This document shows, in pieces, positions 45,650-58,000 of a stretch of DNA of 64,000 nt (position 1 is its first letter; the number at the start of each line of letters is the position of its first letter). Both the position numbers and the translations under genes were made by a program. The notes beneath the pieces are model-generated. The model had not been told where the DNA came from, did no database searches, and worked only from the letters and a program-made list of their open reading frames with translations. The stretch lies in assembly GCA_022836615.1 (NCBI GenBank), contig MU405228.1:1-64000 (forward strand), in the 5' to 3' direction. Source of the DNA: Annulohypoxylon bovei var. microspora (lineage: Eukaryota; Ascomycota; Sordariomycetes; Xylariales; Hypoxylaceae).

Positions 45650-48288
45650 GTTGAATAAATAATATAATATGACCAAACAGTTAATGAAAGGATCACAGTG
45701 ACACAGGATGGGGTTGTCCGCACGCCTATAAGGAGATGTTTGTGGCTGAGAGGAGCCTTTTGAAGAGCGAACACAGGCGCAGTGGAGGTCGATCTTATAA
45801 GTATTAGTGGTGCAATAGTTGTAGTTCAATGTATTCCATGGGAAATTCATTTAAGTATAATAACCGGCCCCTCGTCACAAGCCAATCATCCCTTGCCAAG
45901 CTATAAATCCTACCGTATAGGTACTAACTAGAGTGCTCAGTCATTCGTCCGAGATAAGCCGACCCAAGACACTACTAATGATTTTGCATCTTACTTCCAG
46001 CCGGCAATGCTGTTAACTGGGTAGATATCAAGTCTCACATGAACCATAAGCGCCTTGTATTTACTCATATGTTTATCTCCTACATCTATACTTGCAATAC
46101 GGTCATCTCACAACACTACAATAGCAACTAATTGATACGAAACATCAAAATGTCAAATCCGGACAGGACACAATAAACCTTGCTGTGCTTGAAAGATTTA
46201 GACCTATGTGATTATCATTGAGCTCTGATCATGATGGTCCTATCGCCTCCAATAAGTCAAGTAAGTCGATGTCCGAAGCTAATTGGCCGAACAACCACCG
46301 TATGGGGTTACCGAGAACCTCGAAAGTGAGGTATAGGATGGGAGACCCATCCGATGACCGGCTGGCTGGTTGGTGGCATGAATTTGCTCGTCTGGGTTAG
46401 GAAGGTCTCACAAAGAACTCATCTATGACTCCCAAGTAAGGCAGAGAAATATTTCCACGCCGTTCTCTAGCACCATGTCATAACTGGAACAAGGCACACC
46501 CATGGACTTCGGATTCTTTCCGAGTCGCCAAGAGAGCCATTGCCTGCCCAGGTAGGGATCACTTCCCTGAAGTCCTGGCTGACCTGCATGTGGCAGGAAA
46601 TACCTGAAAATTTCGAAATCTGGTGGTCCAATCCTATTTTTCACCGGAACTTTAAGCCATAGTTAAAGATATACGCTAGAATCAAAAGATGTTAGATCGC
46701 CTAGGAAGCGTGAGAATTGGGACAATGACATAAAAGTGGCACACGATCTCGAGAGTAGTTCTCACAACAGAAATTCTAGAACGCCGGAGCGAAACTATCT
46801 GTATATCTTAAATGTTAGGTAGTAGGGAGAAACTAGCAGGTAACGGGCGAAAGATATCTCGTAGCTTGTAACGTAGTAACCAAATCGGTCACCATCGTCA
46901 TGTATCCGTCTCGCCTGAGTGTGGGGTTATATTGATAAATGTAGTTAGAGTCGGATGTTAGACCGTATGAGACGGCATGAAGCTAAGAGAGAATACACGA
47001 ATCGGTTCGTTGACAGTTTGACGGGTGGATTCGAATGCTGGACTATGTAGATGGGTGGTATGATTTTTTATCAACCTCCAGATCGTGAACCCATATCTTC
47101 CCTGCTGCCGAGCTTTTTGACGCCACTCGCGTCACAAAAAGCCCAAGTTTACAAGGTGGCACCACAGTCTTAAACGAGCCTGGCATATTATGGTCAAATT
47201 TCACTCGAGTGAAGGGAGGAAAAAATCCAACGTATAAAACCTAGGACCTATAGATGATCCGCCTCAATATCTCGATATATCTCACTGCCGGCTAATATCA
47301 AGTTGCGAAAGAATAAACGTAGATCGAAGACTCGAAGTTAACCGTTTCTTCCGTACGACCCACATGCTGGTTTATCTGATGGCGCTAAAGAGCTGATCCT
47401 TGCCGGATTGTTCACTAGTCTGTTTCTTGGCCCCTCTTTAGACCGTTGTGGATCCAACTCCAAAGCGGAGAACTCACATGGTGTGGTACCCCATCTAATC
47501 TTATCAATCTAATCAGATCAAACAGCCAATACGGGTCCAGAACTTTAGTCTTCTCGTACATAAGAGTTCCTGAGAAGCCGGGGAAGAAGGGGATGTAAAG
47601 AGGAAGCTCGCAGTATTAGCGCCTAGGATTTTAGATCCTATTGAGGTACTCGGCCGATCCACTGGTGATGTCGAGCGACAAAGTCCAAGTAGCTCACAGG
47701 GACTGAAGTGAATCGTTCGCCTGCCTTGTTTACAAGCCATGGCCTGATGAAAATACACCTATATTCATAACAAGGATAAAAACTAACCCTTGGATGGATC
47801 GTTGGATCGTTAGATCGCCCCTCTTGACGAGAGCTACTGTGATCGTATCTCGGAAACGCCACTGTAGTAGTCGATGCCAAGGCTGTAACCGGACAACGGG
47901 TTCCTTTACGGAAGAAGTCTTGAAAAAAACCAGACCAGAGTACCAGAACTAGCGATTTGGTTGTACCTGTATGGCTTATAGCCTAATCTCCGAGCTCGGC
48001 CGGCCTCACATCGTCTCGCCTACGAATCCTAGCCGGCGCTGGTCGAACCCCTTGCCTTAGCTGAAGGTTTGCTTGCGTTATGCATATCCGAGGTGCATGA
48101 TTTTACACATGATTTAAATAATTCCTGGGTTTGGATTACACAGTTATAAGACGCAGGTAGCCGCTACCGCCGTTACCACTTCAGTTCCTCTTCACTCACC
48201 GACGCCTCGAACTCTTAACCAGACACCACCGAACAGACACTCGTTTTTGCTCGCTCACACATTCGCTTTTCAACATATAACCGTCAAA
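45650..48288. other. 2.6-kb intergenic region
   Basis: Between two divergently transcribed surface-protein genes. No coding frame or known RNA recognised. A GGATGGGAGACCCATCC inverted repeat at about 46338-46354 is locally reminiscent of 5S rRNA but not supported over its length. Confidence 0.5.
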
Positions 48289-49312
48289 ATGGTCGCTACT
48301 CGTTGGACTCTCGCCGCAGTTCTTGCTGCTACCGCAGTCTCTGCCTCTACGGATGAGTTGCAGTTCATCGCTCGCTTGCTCAAGCGCCAGGATGTTGGCA
48401 CGCCCGCCTACAATTGCCATGACAACTGTGGTTCGTATTACCTCTATGATATGCGGTAAAAAAAATAAAATGACGTGATGCTAATAATCTTTCTCGAATT
48501 TAGGCCAAGCAATCATCCAGGGACGAAGCAGCGATGATGTGTGTAACGACGAAATCTTCCTGACCGACTACAAGGCTTGTCTTCAGTGTTCCGGGCCAGA
48601 TAACCAAGACATCGTGAGTGGCATCCTAAATCATTTATCGCTCTTTTTGTCAATGGGAATCTTCCTTCTTAGGAGACAAGCATCGTGCCCGATAATTCAT
48701 CAAACACATCTAAAAGGGAAGATATTAACTCACAATAATACAGTGGCAATACTATGGAACCACCCTCACCAAGGATGCTAGTGCGTGCGGTCTCTCTACG
48801 ACCCCACTCTCTGGGACGCAGCCAGATGTGGGAGCGGCAACCCCGGCTGGTAGCAGCACCTCGTCGAGCACTCAGGCAACTTCGGCAGCCACTTCAGCAG
48901 CTTCTGAGGCTTCGTCAACGGTAACTGAAACCCCGACCGCCACTGCGTCGGCGACATCAGAGGCTACTGCTACTGTCAGTGCCACCTCCGGCGAAACGTC
49001 TGCTCAGGGTGCTACCGAATCCAGCACCGCCTCCGCCACTGGATCTGCCTCGGCAACAAGCGTCCCTAACTCCGCTACCACCTCTTATACTCCCACCGGC
49101 ACTAGCAGCGTGAGCGGCAACGGAACCGCGACCACGGTTAGTCACCCGTCTCCCCCCTTTTCTAACCCAATGAGGCCTTTAGCTGACATTTTTCTTAACA
49201 TTAGTCGTCTGGACTAGTCATTGTCACTAGCGCGGCCAACGCCGTCTCTGGCAGTCCCGTCGGGTTCTACGGAGCCTTGGCGCTCGGCGCTCTGTACGCC
49301 GCGGTGCAGTAA
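48289..49312 (+). CDS. Cys- and Ser/Thr-rich GPI-anchored-type surface protein
   Basis: A 250-residue protein from exons 48289-48430, 48504-48613, 48744-49136 and 49205-49312, all closing in one frame. A signal peptide (MVATRWTLAAVLAATAVSA) precedes a compact domain of about 80 residues with the cysteine pattern NCHDNCG, VCND, CLQC and ACGL, containing GQAIIQGR and WQYYG, as in many uncharacterised secreted proteins of Pezizomycotina. A long Ser/Thr/Ala stalk follows. The last exon supplies SSGLVIVTSAANAVSGSPVG and a hydrophobic C-terminus (FYGALALGALYAAV), the arrangement of a GPI-addition signal. Function unknown. Confidence 0.82.
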
Positions 49313-51129
49313 GGTCGTCGGCTCGGGTGTACTGATGATATGTTGTATATATGTAATATAATACCGTAATTGGATAATCATAACGTAAATATAATTACAC
49401 TCTTATATCAGATATATGAGATATTGTTTCGCATTTGTTCATTCTGTTACCTAAACGTGGTGTTCGGGATTTAGGTAGAGTCGAGATGTATCCCCTTTTC
49501 TCGCGATTTGTTTGTTTTCATTCCTCCCTAGCCCCCTTAAGGTTCGATCTTATCGTTACATGGACACGACCCGGGTTTGGCGGTAATTCATTTGGTAGAC
49601 TCTGGTTCATGATGTCCTCTGGCAGTTTCTCATTATGAGATTACACCAGGTGTAGAAAACGAATGGTTTATCGTATGTAAAGTGTCAGCAGCATGGAGCA
49701 AACCAGTTCTCACGCCATGGAGACAGTAGACCTAATTGGCCTACATTTCTCTTTGTTCTTTCTTCCCTCCGCCCTCCTGAACTACCCCTTTTCATTCTCG
49801 TGATCCTAGCACTGATCTCCCCTCTCGCCATCCAACCTACCTTACCACTGCGGACATGCATCAAAGTTGATCGACCTTCATATGGACTGTTCCTATCGAA
49901 ACCTGGCCAAGCAGAATCAAATTATTGATTAGAAATCGATTCAGGAGAACTCGTGAGGTAATCCAGTTGTCGCACACTCCGAACCTGCACAGTATACGAA
50001 TTCTATGCCACGTTTCTATCTCAAGCGGGTCGCATGGGCGCAAGATTGTTATCCAGGGAGCAAGAATGTAGTATGACGAGTTAGATTACGGACATAAACG
50101 AAGCTCCCCAGAGTCGAATGGGCGAGAAGAAGCATTGATTTTCAGGTGTTGGTTTGTCTTTGTTTCAATCTTGCATACAGCGGTCTGTAGAAACAATGCA
50201 GTATAGCTATTTCTTTTCGTTTAAATAACTGCCTAATGCAAATCAGAGATGCTTGATATATGGATTAGGGGATGTTGTCGTTGGTGATCGACAATATCAC
50301 ACTCTAGCTGTCTGGTACTAGGCATCAGTTTTTTTACCCTGTTTGTACCTTACAGGTCCGATGGAATATCTACAATAAAGTTAACGAATGCGCGACGATG
50401 CAAGGAAATTTACTCCTGTGAGCATAGCACGGTCACTACTGCGAGGATAACCCTTGAGACAAGCCGTATTCAAGTCGGAAATCAACGTGGCGGTTCGGGA
50501 TCTGTATCGTCCGTATAACACATTATAAAAGGCTATTCGAGAGCGCCATAAGCAGAAGTCGATCAAAATATACCGTTAATAATAGGTAGGATGCTCGTAA
50601 GGTGTTAGGTGTTTACGCCACAAACGTAATGATCGCTTTGTGACCATAGCAATAGCCAATCCCATATTTTCGTATTCACCGCTAAAAAAATATTGGGGCG
50701 TTTCGTGATCGTAAAATCTAGCCATCAGGTCCAATAGAGTTCTCCCACAGGAATCTAATTACTCAGCTTTCCCTCGTCCCCCGCCGAATGTGAATCGCGT
50801 ATCGAGGTTCAGGTCAGATCCATCTGCGCCCCAATCCTTGCCGCCCTGTGCCGCTGTCAACATCAGCCGTCGATGCGCATGTTCAAGATCGACGTCGTTG
50901 GTACCACGTCAGAACGTTGAGCGAAAGACGGCTGCGAAAGAGGCCGACGAAGACTCTAAGAAGACTTCGCGACTTTCTATAAAAGCTGATGGTTAGGACC
51001 TGCATTTTGGTTATTCCTATCAACCTCAGCCAAGCATCAATACCAACAATCTATCACTCACCAAGAATCCAAGAATCCTCATAACCTTAATCTTTAATCC
51101 ACTAGATTAACCCAATCCCAACATTCAAG
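49313..51129. other. 1.8-kb intergenic region
   Basis: No supported gene. The last 160 bp contain a TATAAAA box and an A/C-rich leader for the next small secreted protein gene. Confidence 0.5.
50978..50984 (+). promoter_or_regulatory. TATA box of the small secreted protein gene
   Basis: TATAAAA about 150 bp before the ATG at 51130, followed by a leader with repeated CCAAGAATCC-like and CAA-rich sequence. Confidence 0.5.
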
Positions 51130-51550
51130 ATGCAGTTCACCACTCTCGTCGCCTCTACCCTCGCCATCGTCGGATGCGCTTTTGCCCAGGACCTGCCCGC
51201 GGCCATCATCAACGTCGAGTCTTCCCACGGCGGAGCTGGCAATGGCCTCAAGAACGTGACTATCCATGTCGGATTTGGAAGTGTCTACTCCGGCAACCCT
51301 GTCTTGAATGAGGTCTCTACCCTCTACATCATTGGTACCATCAAGGAACCCTCAATAGACTCTGTCGTCTGCCATGCCTTTAAGAGCACCGACGGGTAAG
51401 TACATATTGTTTACCTGATAGGTGATTAATCAGTTATTAACAAGAAACAGTACTGGCAATTCTGGCCCCGCTTTTACTGCTAAGGAGCCGCGCCGCCTCT
51501 CGACCAACACCGTCCAGGTCGGCAGCATTGTCTGCTCTAACGGAAAATAA
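51130..51550 (+). CDS. Small secreted protein of unknown function
   Basis: A 121-residue protein from exons 51130-51395 and 51451-51550 (55-bp intron). A strong signal peptide (MQFTTLVASTLAIVGCAFAQ) is followed by about 100 residues with only two cysteines (VVCHAF and SIVCSNGK), likely paired. No known domain was recognised. The ATG context and TATA box suggest strong expression. Size and secretion make it effector-like, which is not evidence of a role. Confidence 0.75.
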
Positions 51551-52778
51551 ATCGTCTGAGAGCAGTTGGTGTTGTTAACAGTGAAGTTGGAAGTTGGATA
51601 GAGCGCTGAAAAGGTGGTGGAGACGGGCGGTTGAGGAAGAATCCTGGGGTCTTGGTGTGCAGTATATAGACATGCTTGGCGAAACTCTTAGGTTATTAGT
51701 ACTCTGTATATAGAAATTTCTATATATATACAAGTTCCAAGATTAAGTGTTAGCAAATACCTAGCCAATATTAATATGTATATTGTTCGCTTCGCTTTTT
51801 GAACATTGATAGAAATCATGTTTTGCATTTAGTACTATCCAGTCCTACTATCCAGTCCCATCAAGATCGAAAATGTCACTTTAGCGCCATTTACTCACCC
51901 GTAAAATAAAGATTTAGCACCAAATTTCATACAATTTTTCGACCGCTTATTGGCTTATTCTTGACTGTAGAAAGGCCTTCGAGAAACTTATATAGATTAG
52001 GTATCATATGTAATTGAAGGCGGTAGGTCGCGCTTCAATGGCTGCAATAGCTGCGATCTGATGTCTTGATCCTTGGTTCATACGTACGATTGTTACAAAA
52101 CCCTGTTTACAACCCCTCGGACACATTACAAACCGTTGACCTGATGACTCAAGCCACAAGCCACCTAAGTAAGCCACACCACTCGAGCCATACAGCTCGC
52201 ACTTGACTCGGATCTATCTGCCTGTTTCGTGTGGCGGAAAGACTCGCGTTTCCGGCTTGGCTGTACCACTAAGCGCCTCTTACAGAAAACTAATAGCTTA
52301 GGCGCCTGACCCAAAGCTGTGCTCAGCCACAAAAAAAGTAAACAAGGTTGTGTTAGTGTTGGCGGTAGACTGCGCCTCCACCGTGCTAGTAATTGTTCCT
52401 GCCTAGTAGACGTCATTAGTGGTGATCAATGGAAGGTTCTTCGTTTGCAAATTGGAACTCACAGCCTCAATAGCAATCCGATAAATATTGTCATCAAGAA
52501 ACTTCTATCGTTGTCGCATTCTCCTACCGTCCAATCCTCCAAAATTATCTACTTCATAAATTATAGGTATCTACCGTACCTAAGTATTACGTTATCACTA
52601 CACAGTAGTACCAATCCCTTTCATCTACCGGTCCTCCTAGATTCTTATTCGAACCCCGCATTGCCTATATCAAATCCTCGTAAGCCTATCGAATAACAGT
52701 AGGCCAGTCAATTCCAACTATTTCAACTTAGAAAAATCGCGTCAGATATAAGATTCAGGAACAGACAACCTTAAGCCT
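51551..52778. other. 1.2-kb intergenic region upstream of annexin
   Basis: No gene supported; AT-rich first half, then a pyrimidine-rich leader before the annexin start codon. Confidence 0.5.
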
Positions 52779-54147
52779 ATGTCATACCCTTATTACGGTC
52801 AGTCGGGCGGATATCCCGGCTACGGCCAACCACCTCCCCAGCAGTATCCTCCTCAGGGTCAGTATCCCCCACCTCAAGGCTATCCTGGCCAAGGCAGCCC
52901 TTATCCTCCGGGAGGTCAATATCCCCCGCCGCCGCAACAAAATCCATATCCCGGCCAAGGTGGCGGTTACCCCGGACAAGCCGGTGGCTACCCTCCGAAC
53001 CAGTCCTATGGAGCACCACCGAATCAAGGTTATGGATCACCTCCGGGCCAATACGGCGCACCACCGCCCCAGCAAGGGTACCAATCCTATCCCGCACCTG
53101 CACACAGCGGTCCTCCCACTCCACCTAGTGTGGGTTACGGCCCTCCTCAGATAATTAACTGGGATGCGAATCCCGATGCAGCAGCACTTCGGAGTGCTAT
53201 GAAGGGTTTCGGCACGGATGAGAAGACATTAACCCGCGTCCTATCCACTAAAGACCCCTTGCAGATCGAGGCCATCAAAGCTGCTTACTTCCGAAGCTTT
53301 AGCCGCACGCTCGAGAAAGACATCCTTTCAGAAACGAGAGGATGGTATGAGACTGGTCTTGTTGCGATTGTTAGGGGACCTCTACTCCACGATGCCCATC
53401 TGCTCAATTCCGCGATGGACGGCCCTGGGACGAAGGAGAAGGTTCTCAACGACGTCTTGCTAAGTCGTAGCAATGCGGATATACATGCTATCAAGAGCAT
53501 GTACCAACACACGTTCCACCGATCGCTCGAGAATGACGTGAAGGGGGACTTAAGTATGAAGACCGAAAGGCACTTCTTGATTGTGCTAGGAGCAAACAGG
53601 GCCGAAGACAGCGCTCCCGTTATCCCTCAAGCTATTGACCAGGACGTCATGGATATGTACCGTGCTACGGAGGGCAAAGTAGGCACAGACGAAATGGTAG
53701 TGTGCTCGATTCTATCTACGCGAAACGATAACCAAATCCGGGCTATCAATCACGCCTACGAACAGAAGTTTAGACGACGGCTGGAAGACGTCCTCAAAAA
53801 GGTGAGCTGGATTTTATCGAGGTCATTGTTAATTCTCATGAGTACTAACATTCTCATAGGAGTTCAGCGGTCACATGCAACAGGCCTTACTATATCAGCT
53901 GCGAAATGCTGTTGACAAGTACATGCATGCGGCTTCGTTGCTCGAAGATGCGATGGCAGGTCTAGGAACGAAAGATCATCTGCTCGTCTCTAGAGTAGTG
54001 AGATACCACTGGGATAAGCAGACGATGGCAAATGTCAACGGAGCGTTTCAGCAACGTTACCGACGAAGTCTTGCCAGTCGAATCAAGGGCGAGACAAGTG
54101 GTGATTATGAGAGGCTTATGCTTGGTTGTATTGGCCAACCAGTTTAA
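52779..54147 (+). CDS. Annexin with Pro/Gly/Gln/Tyr-rich N-terminal domain
   Basis: Calcium-dependent phospholipid-binding protein of 436 residues from exons 52779-53801 and 53860-54147 (58-bp intron, phase 0). The first ~125 residues are low-complexity YPPQG/GGYPG repeats, as in fungal annexin C14-type proteins and some animal annexins. Four annexin repeats follow: AMKGFGTDEKTLTRVL, AMDGPGTKEKVLNDVL, EGKVGTDEMVVCSIL and AMAGLGTKDHLLVSRVV, each with a GxGT-type loop (GKVGT in the third) that can bind calcium. There is no signal peptide; it probably acts at cytoplasmic membrane faces. Confidence 0.95.
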
Positions 54148-55010
54148 ATCCGCGTTGGGGAGGTTGGTCGTGCTTTAGCTTGACTCTTCTAGTTGTGCAG
54201 GCACCTGAATGCTTGCAATACTGATGTAGAAGATAGATAGGAGTTTCTAAGATATCCCTAGATTTGTCGAGGCGCACTGCGCACACTAATGATTATTAGT
54301 ATTTACATGTACGTAGCCATCGAAAAGATGGCCGTGCTTTAAATACTTTAATTCGTCTATTTTTTCCCGAATCTCGATCCAAAGCACCAATAGTCTCAAT
54401 GTTGATATAATATGGTGTATGTTAAAGTAATTGCAAATTACAATACACAATACGTCTCCAGAATGGTGCAATCGGATCTCTCTATCCAATCCACATGCAT
54501 AAGTCAATCGGCAGAGGTGTCGAAGATAAGAAATATGGCAAAATTGAACGATTTACAGCTGCTTTCAGGTGTCCGCTTTATTGTGGGTCAAGGGCGCCTT
54601 ACCTGTTGTGGCGCCTTACATGTGAAGCTTATTCCCCCACAGAACTTTGAGTCACCATACACAGCTTTTAACTTAAGCTTTTAGTTCCTAGCTTCAATTG
54701 TTGTATCACGCCGCGTTTTCCCTTCTTCTATACATATCCTATAGATTTTTGCTGCAATTGAGTTTTGTGTTACAGTTAATATAGTCGGAAACTACCTGAG
54801 TGAGTAGTATCCTAATAAGCAGGAGCCCCTGGGCCAGTGTGCAGGCACAGTTCGCTACACTTTTACGAAGAGTACAAATTTCCTTGCCAGCTTACGTATC
54901 CATCTCCGCCTCCTAACTAATTGGCGATCACCCGCTTTTAGGTTGGGTGTGTTCGTTGTTGAGCTTCAGACTATGGATACGATTTAGGAACCATTTCTTC
55001 GTCACACGCC
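54148..55010. other. Intergenic region between annexin and the ABC transporter
   Basis: 863 bp, no gene recognised. Confidence 0.5.
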
Positions 55011-58000
55011 ATGAGCATTATATATGGTACCGATCAATATGAATATCTTGAATTCCTTGAACCTTTTCCAAAAACAGCAAATTCATTCTTTTCTTCCCTA
55101 ATCCAATCGAATCTTCACCAATCCATAACCTCTATGGATGCCATTGCTCGAAGCTCGATCGCGCAAGCCGCAATCGCGGGCACGTGTTTCCTCCTGTACA
55201 TTGCCCGCGGCCTTTTCCCTCAAGCACCACAATGGATTCGGCCTTTTGCTAAAGAAGAGGCTTTGATAACTACGATTCGTACGAGACATTGGAGTTTCTG
55301 GAGTTTTTGTCTGTTGACTTTATCCGCGATCGGTCTCATACTGGCTATCCTGGTCGCTGTATCACCGCCATTTAACATCGTCAGAATCTTAGAACTTGTG
55401 CCATGGGTTGTGGCTCTATTCATCACGGCCTTGAGCCGCCCGAGAAATACACCGAAAACCTTACTAATATTGTTCATCGCTATTACCGTCTGCGGTGTGG
55501 TTTCGCTAGTGTCATTCTACAATGAAACAGAACGTGTGAATATAATTCACGTTGCTGCTGTCGGCGTGGCACTAGCCACCATATTCCTCATCCTCGCGAT
55601 GCCCATGCGAGATCCGGATCTAGATTCGACCGGTATTGCAAATTCTACTCTCCCTCCTACTTCGCTACTTCGCAGCCCCGAGGATAATCTGAGCTTGTGG
55701 CAATTTATGACTGTTTCGTGGATGTCCCCATTAATTTCTCAGGGATATAATCATACGTTGAATAACGAAGATGTTTGGTTATTGCCATATGACTTTCAGC
55801 ATGAAAGGTTGCATATCCTGTTCCGAGATCTTAAGGGCTCGATTATAAAACGTTTACTCTTGGCAAATGGTTTGGATCTATTCATCATCACTTTTCTTGG
55901 GCTCGTAGAAACTGCGGCAAATCTTGCGATCCCTGCGCTTCTGCAGCGCTTCCTGCAGTCCATCGAGAGAAGCCCTACCTACACTAACGAAGCGGTCTTC
56001 TATACATTTGCTATGCTGTTCGTGCGTCTGGTCGCCGCTCAATCAAGCGTCTTCCAGACGTGGTACAGTCGTCGTGCATACGAGAGGTCGCGCGGGGAAT
56101 TACTTACAACACTCTACGCTAAAACATTATCACGAAAATCGTTTGGACTTCGCACAGATTTAGGAGAGCCCCAAGAAAACGGCTTTGAGCCTGCCGAAGA
56201 GACGCCGCTACTTGGAAGGAGACAACAGCCTCAAAAATCTCGTTATGTTCGTTTCCTCGAGTTCTTTGGGTTCCGTGAATCTAAGGACCAAAGAGAAGAC
56301 GAGACTGAGGTAGAGCAGCCAGCAAGCATGGGTAAAATTCTCAATCTAATGAGAAACGATGCTTATGAGGTAGCTCAGCGGTTTTGGGAGTTTCCGTCTA
56401 TCGTCACGAAACCATTACAGCTAATATTCTCCCTCGTCCTTATTTGGCAATTGCTAGACTGGCCGTGTCTTTTGGGAGTGTGTTGGGCCGGCGCCCTCCA
56501 AGTATTAAATTTGTACTTTATTCGCAAGCAATGGAAAGTCGAGGGGAATCGAAGAGCTGCAACGGACGTCAGGCTTCAAGCGACTACCCAGTTTGTTGAG
56601 GCTCTTAGGCCCCTTCGCTGGTATGATTGGCAGTCCAAATGGCTGGGCAGCATCATGCAAGCACGAACGAAAGAGTTGAATTTGAGGGTCGTTACTAGCT
56701 TATGGAACATCGGAGTTAATACCTCTAACCTTGCCGCTGGTGCTCTTTTCCCCGTGTTCACTTTCTTTGCGGTAACGTATATCGCAGGGCGCCCTTTGCC
56801 GGTTCACGTAGCATTCCCCGCTCTTTCGCTCTTTTCGCTGCTTGAGACGAGTTTGAAAGAACTTCCTGGCTTGATAACGGTACTTATCAACGCTTCTATA
56901 TCGGTAGGGCGTCTCGAGGCCTTCATGCGGGAACCGGACAAAGAGGAGGCTGCATATACCGATATCCCTTCCGAGATCGAGTTTCGAGGCGCATCTTTTG
57001 CGTGGCCGACCAATGGAAAACTCGTCCTGGAAGATTTAAATTTACGATTCCCTCCTGGACTAACTTTGATTCATGGTAAGGTTGGTTCGGGAAAGACGGC
57101 GTTATTAGAAGCCCTTTTGGGTGAGCTCAATCAAGTGAAGGGAGATTGTACTCTGCCCAACGAAATGGTGGGCTATTGTGCGCAGTCTCCATGGCTTCAA
57201 AACATGAACATACAAGACAACATTCTCTTCAACTTCCCCCTGGACAAGAGCAGATACAACGAGGTCCTTGATGCGTGCGAACTGATGCCCGATTTAGCCA
57301 ACTTTGCACACGGGGACAAATCGAATATTGGAGAGAACGGCATTGGTCTTTCTGGAGGCCAGAAAGCGCGAGTCGCGTTGGCAAGAGCTGTGTATTGTCA
57401 ATCCCGTTTCCTACTGCTTGATGACCCCCTTGCGGCGCTCGATCATTCGACCGCTCAGTCTATCGTCAGAAAACTCTTCCATGGGTCCCTTTTGAAGGAT
57501 CGCATCGTCATATTGGTTACACATCGGGTTGACCTGTGTCTATCGCTCGCAAATCAAGTGGTTGAGATCACCAATGGAAAAGCTCGCGTTTTCTCATCGA
57601 ATGAATACCCCGGAGAATTTGACACGCCGGCGCAGAAGAAAAACATCGCTGTCGAGGATCAAGTCCAGGTAGTTACCGAAGAGTTGGCGGATGCCGCTGT
57701 CCCGGACAAGTTCGTCTCGGAGGAAAGCCGACCATCAGGTGGCGTCCTTGCTAGAGTTTACTGGACATATATAAAGGCGGGCAAGCTAACATACTGGTTG
57801 GCTGTCGTCGGGATATTTGCCCTTTTTCGCTTCACCCGTATTTTCAATTATTGGTTTCTGAAGGCGTGGGGTGAAGCGTACGGAAGCGTCAAGGCCCAAC
57901 CATCGTCGAGCCCATCCGATATCGCGAGCGGCATCTTTAAGGGGCTACCCAGTCCGGAAGATGATGTCAAGCCGTGGCTAGTGTGGTATACAGTTATCGG

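Noticed and set aside
46290..46370. GGATGGGAGACCCATCCGATGACC segment resembling the 3' part of 5S rRNA
   Set aside because: Similarity does not extend to the conserved 5' half or internal promoter; likely coincidence.
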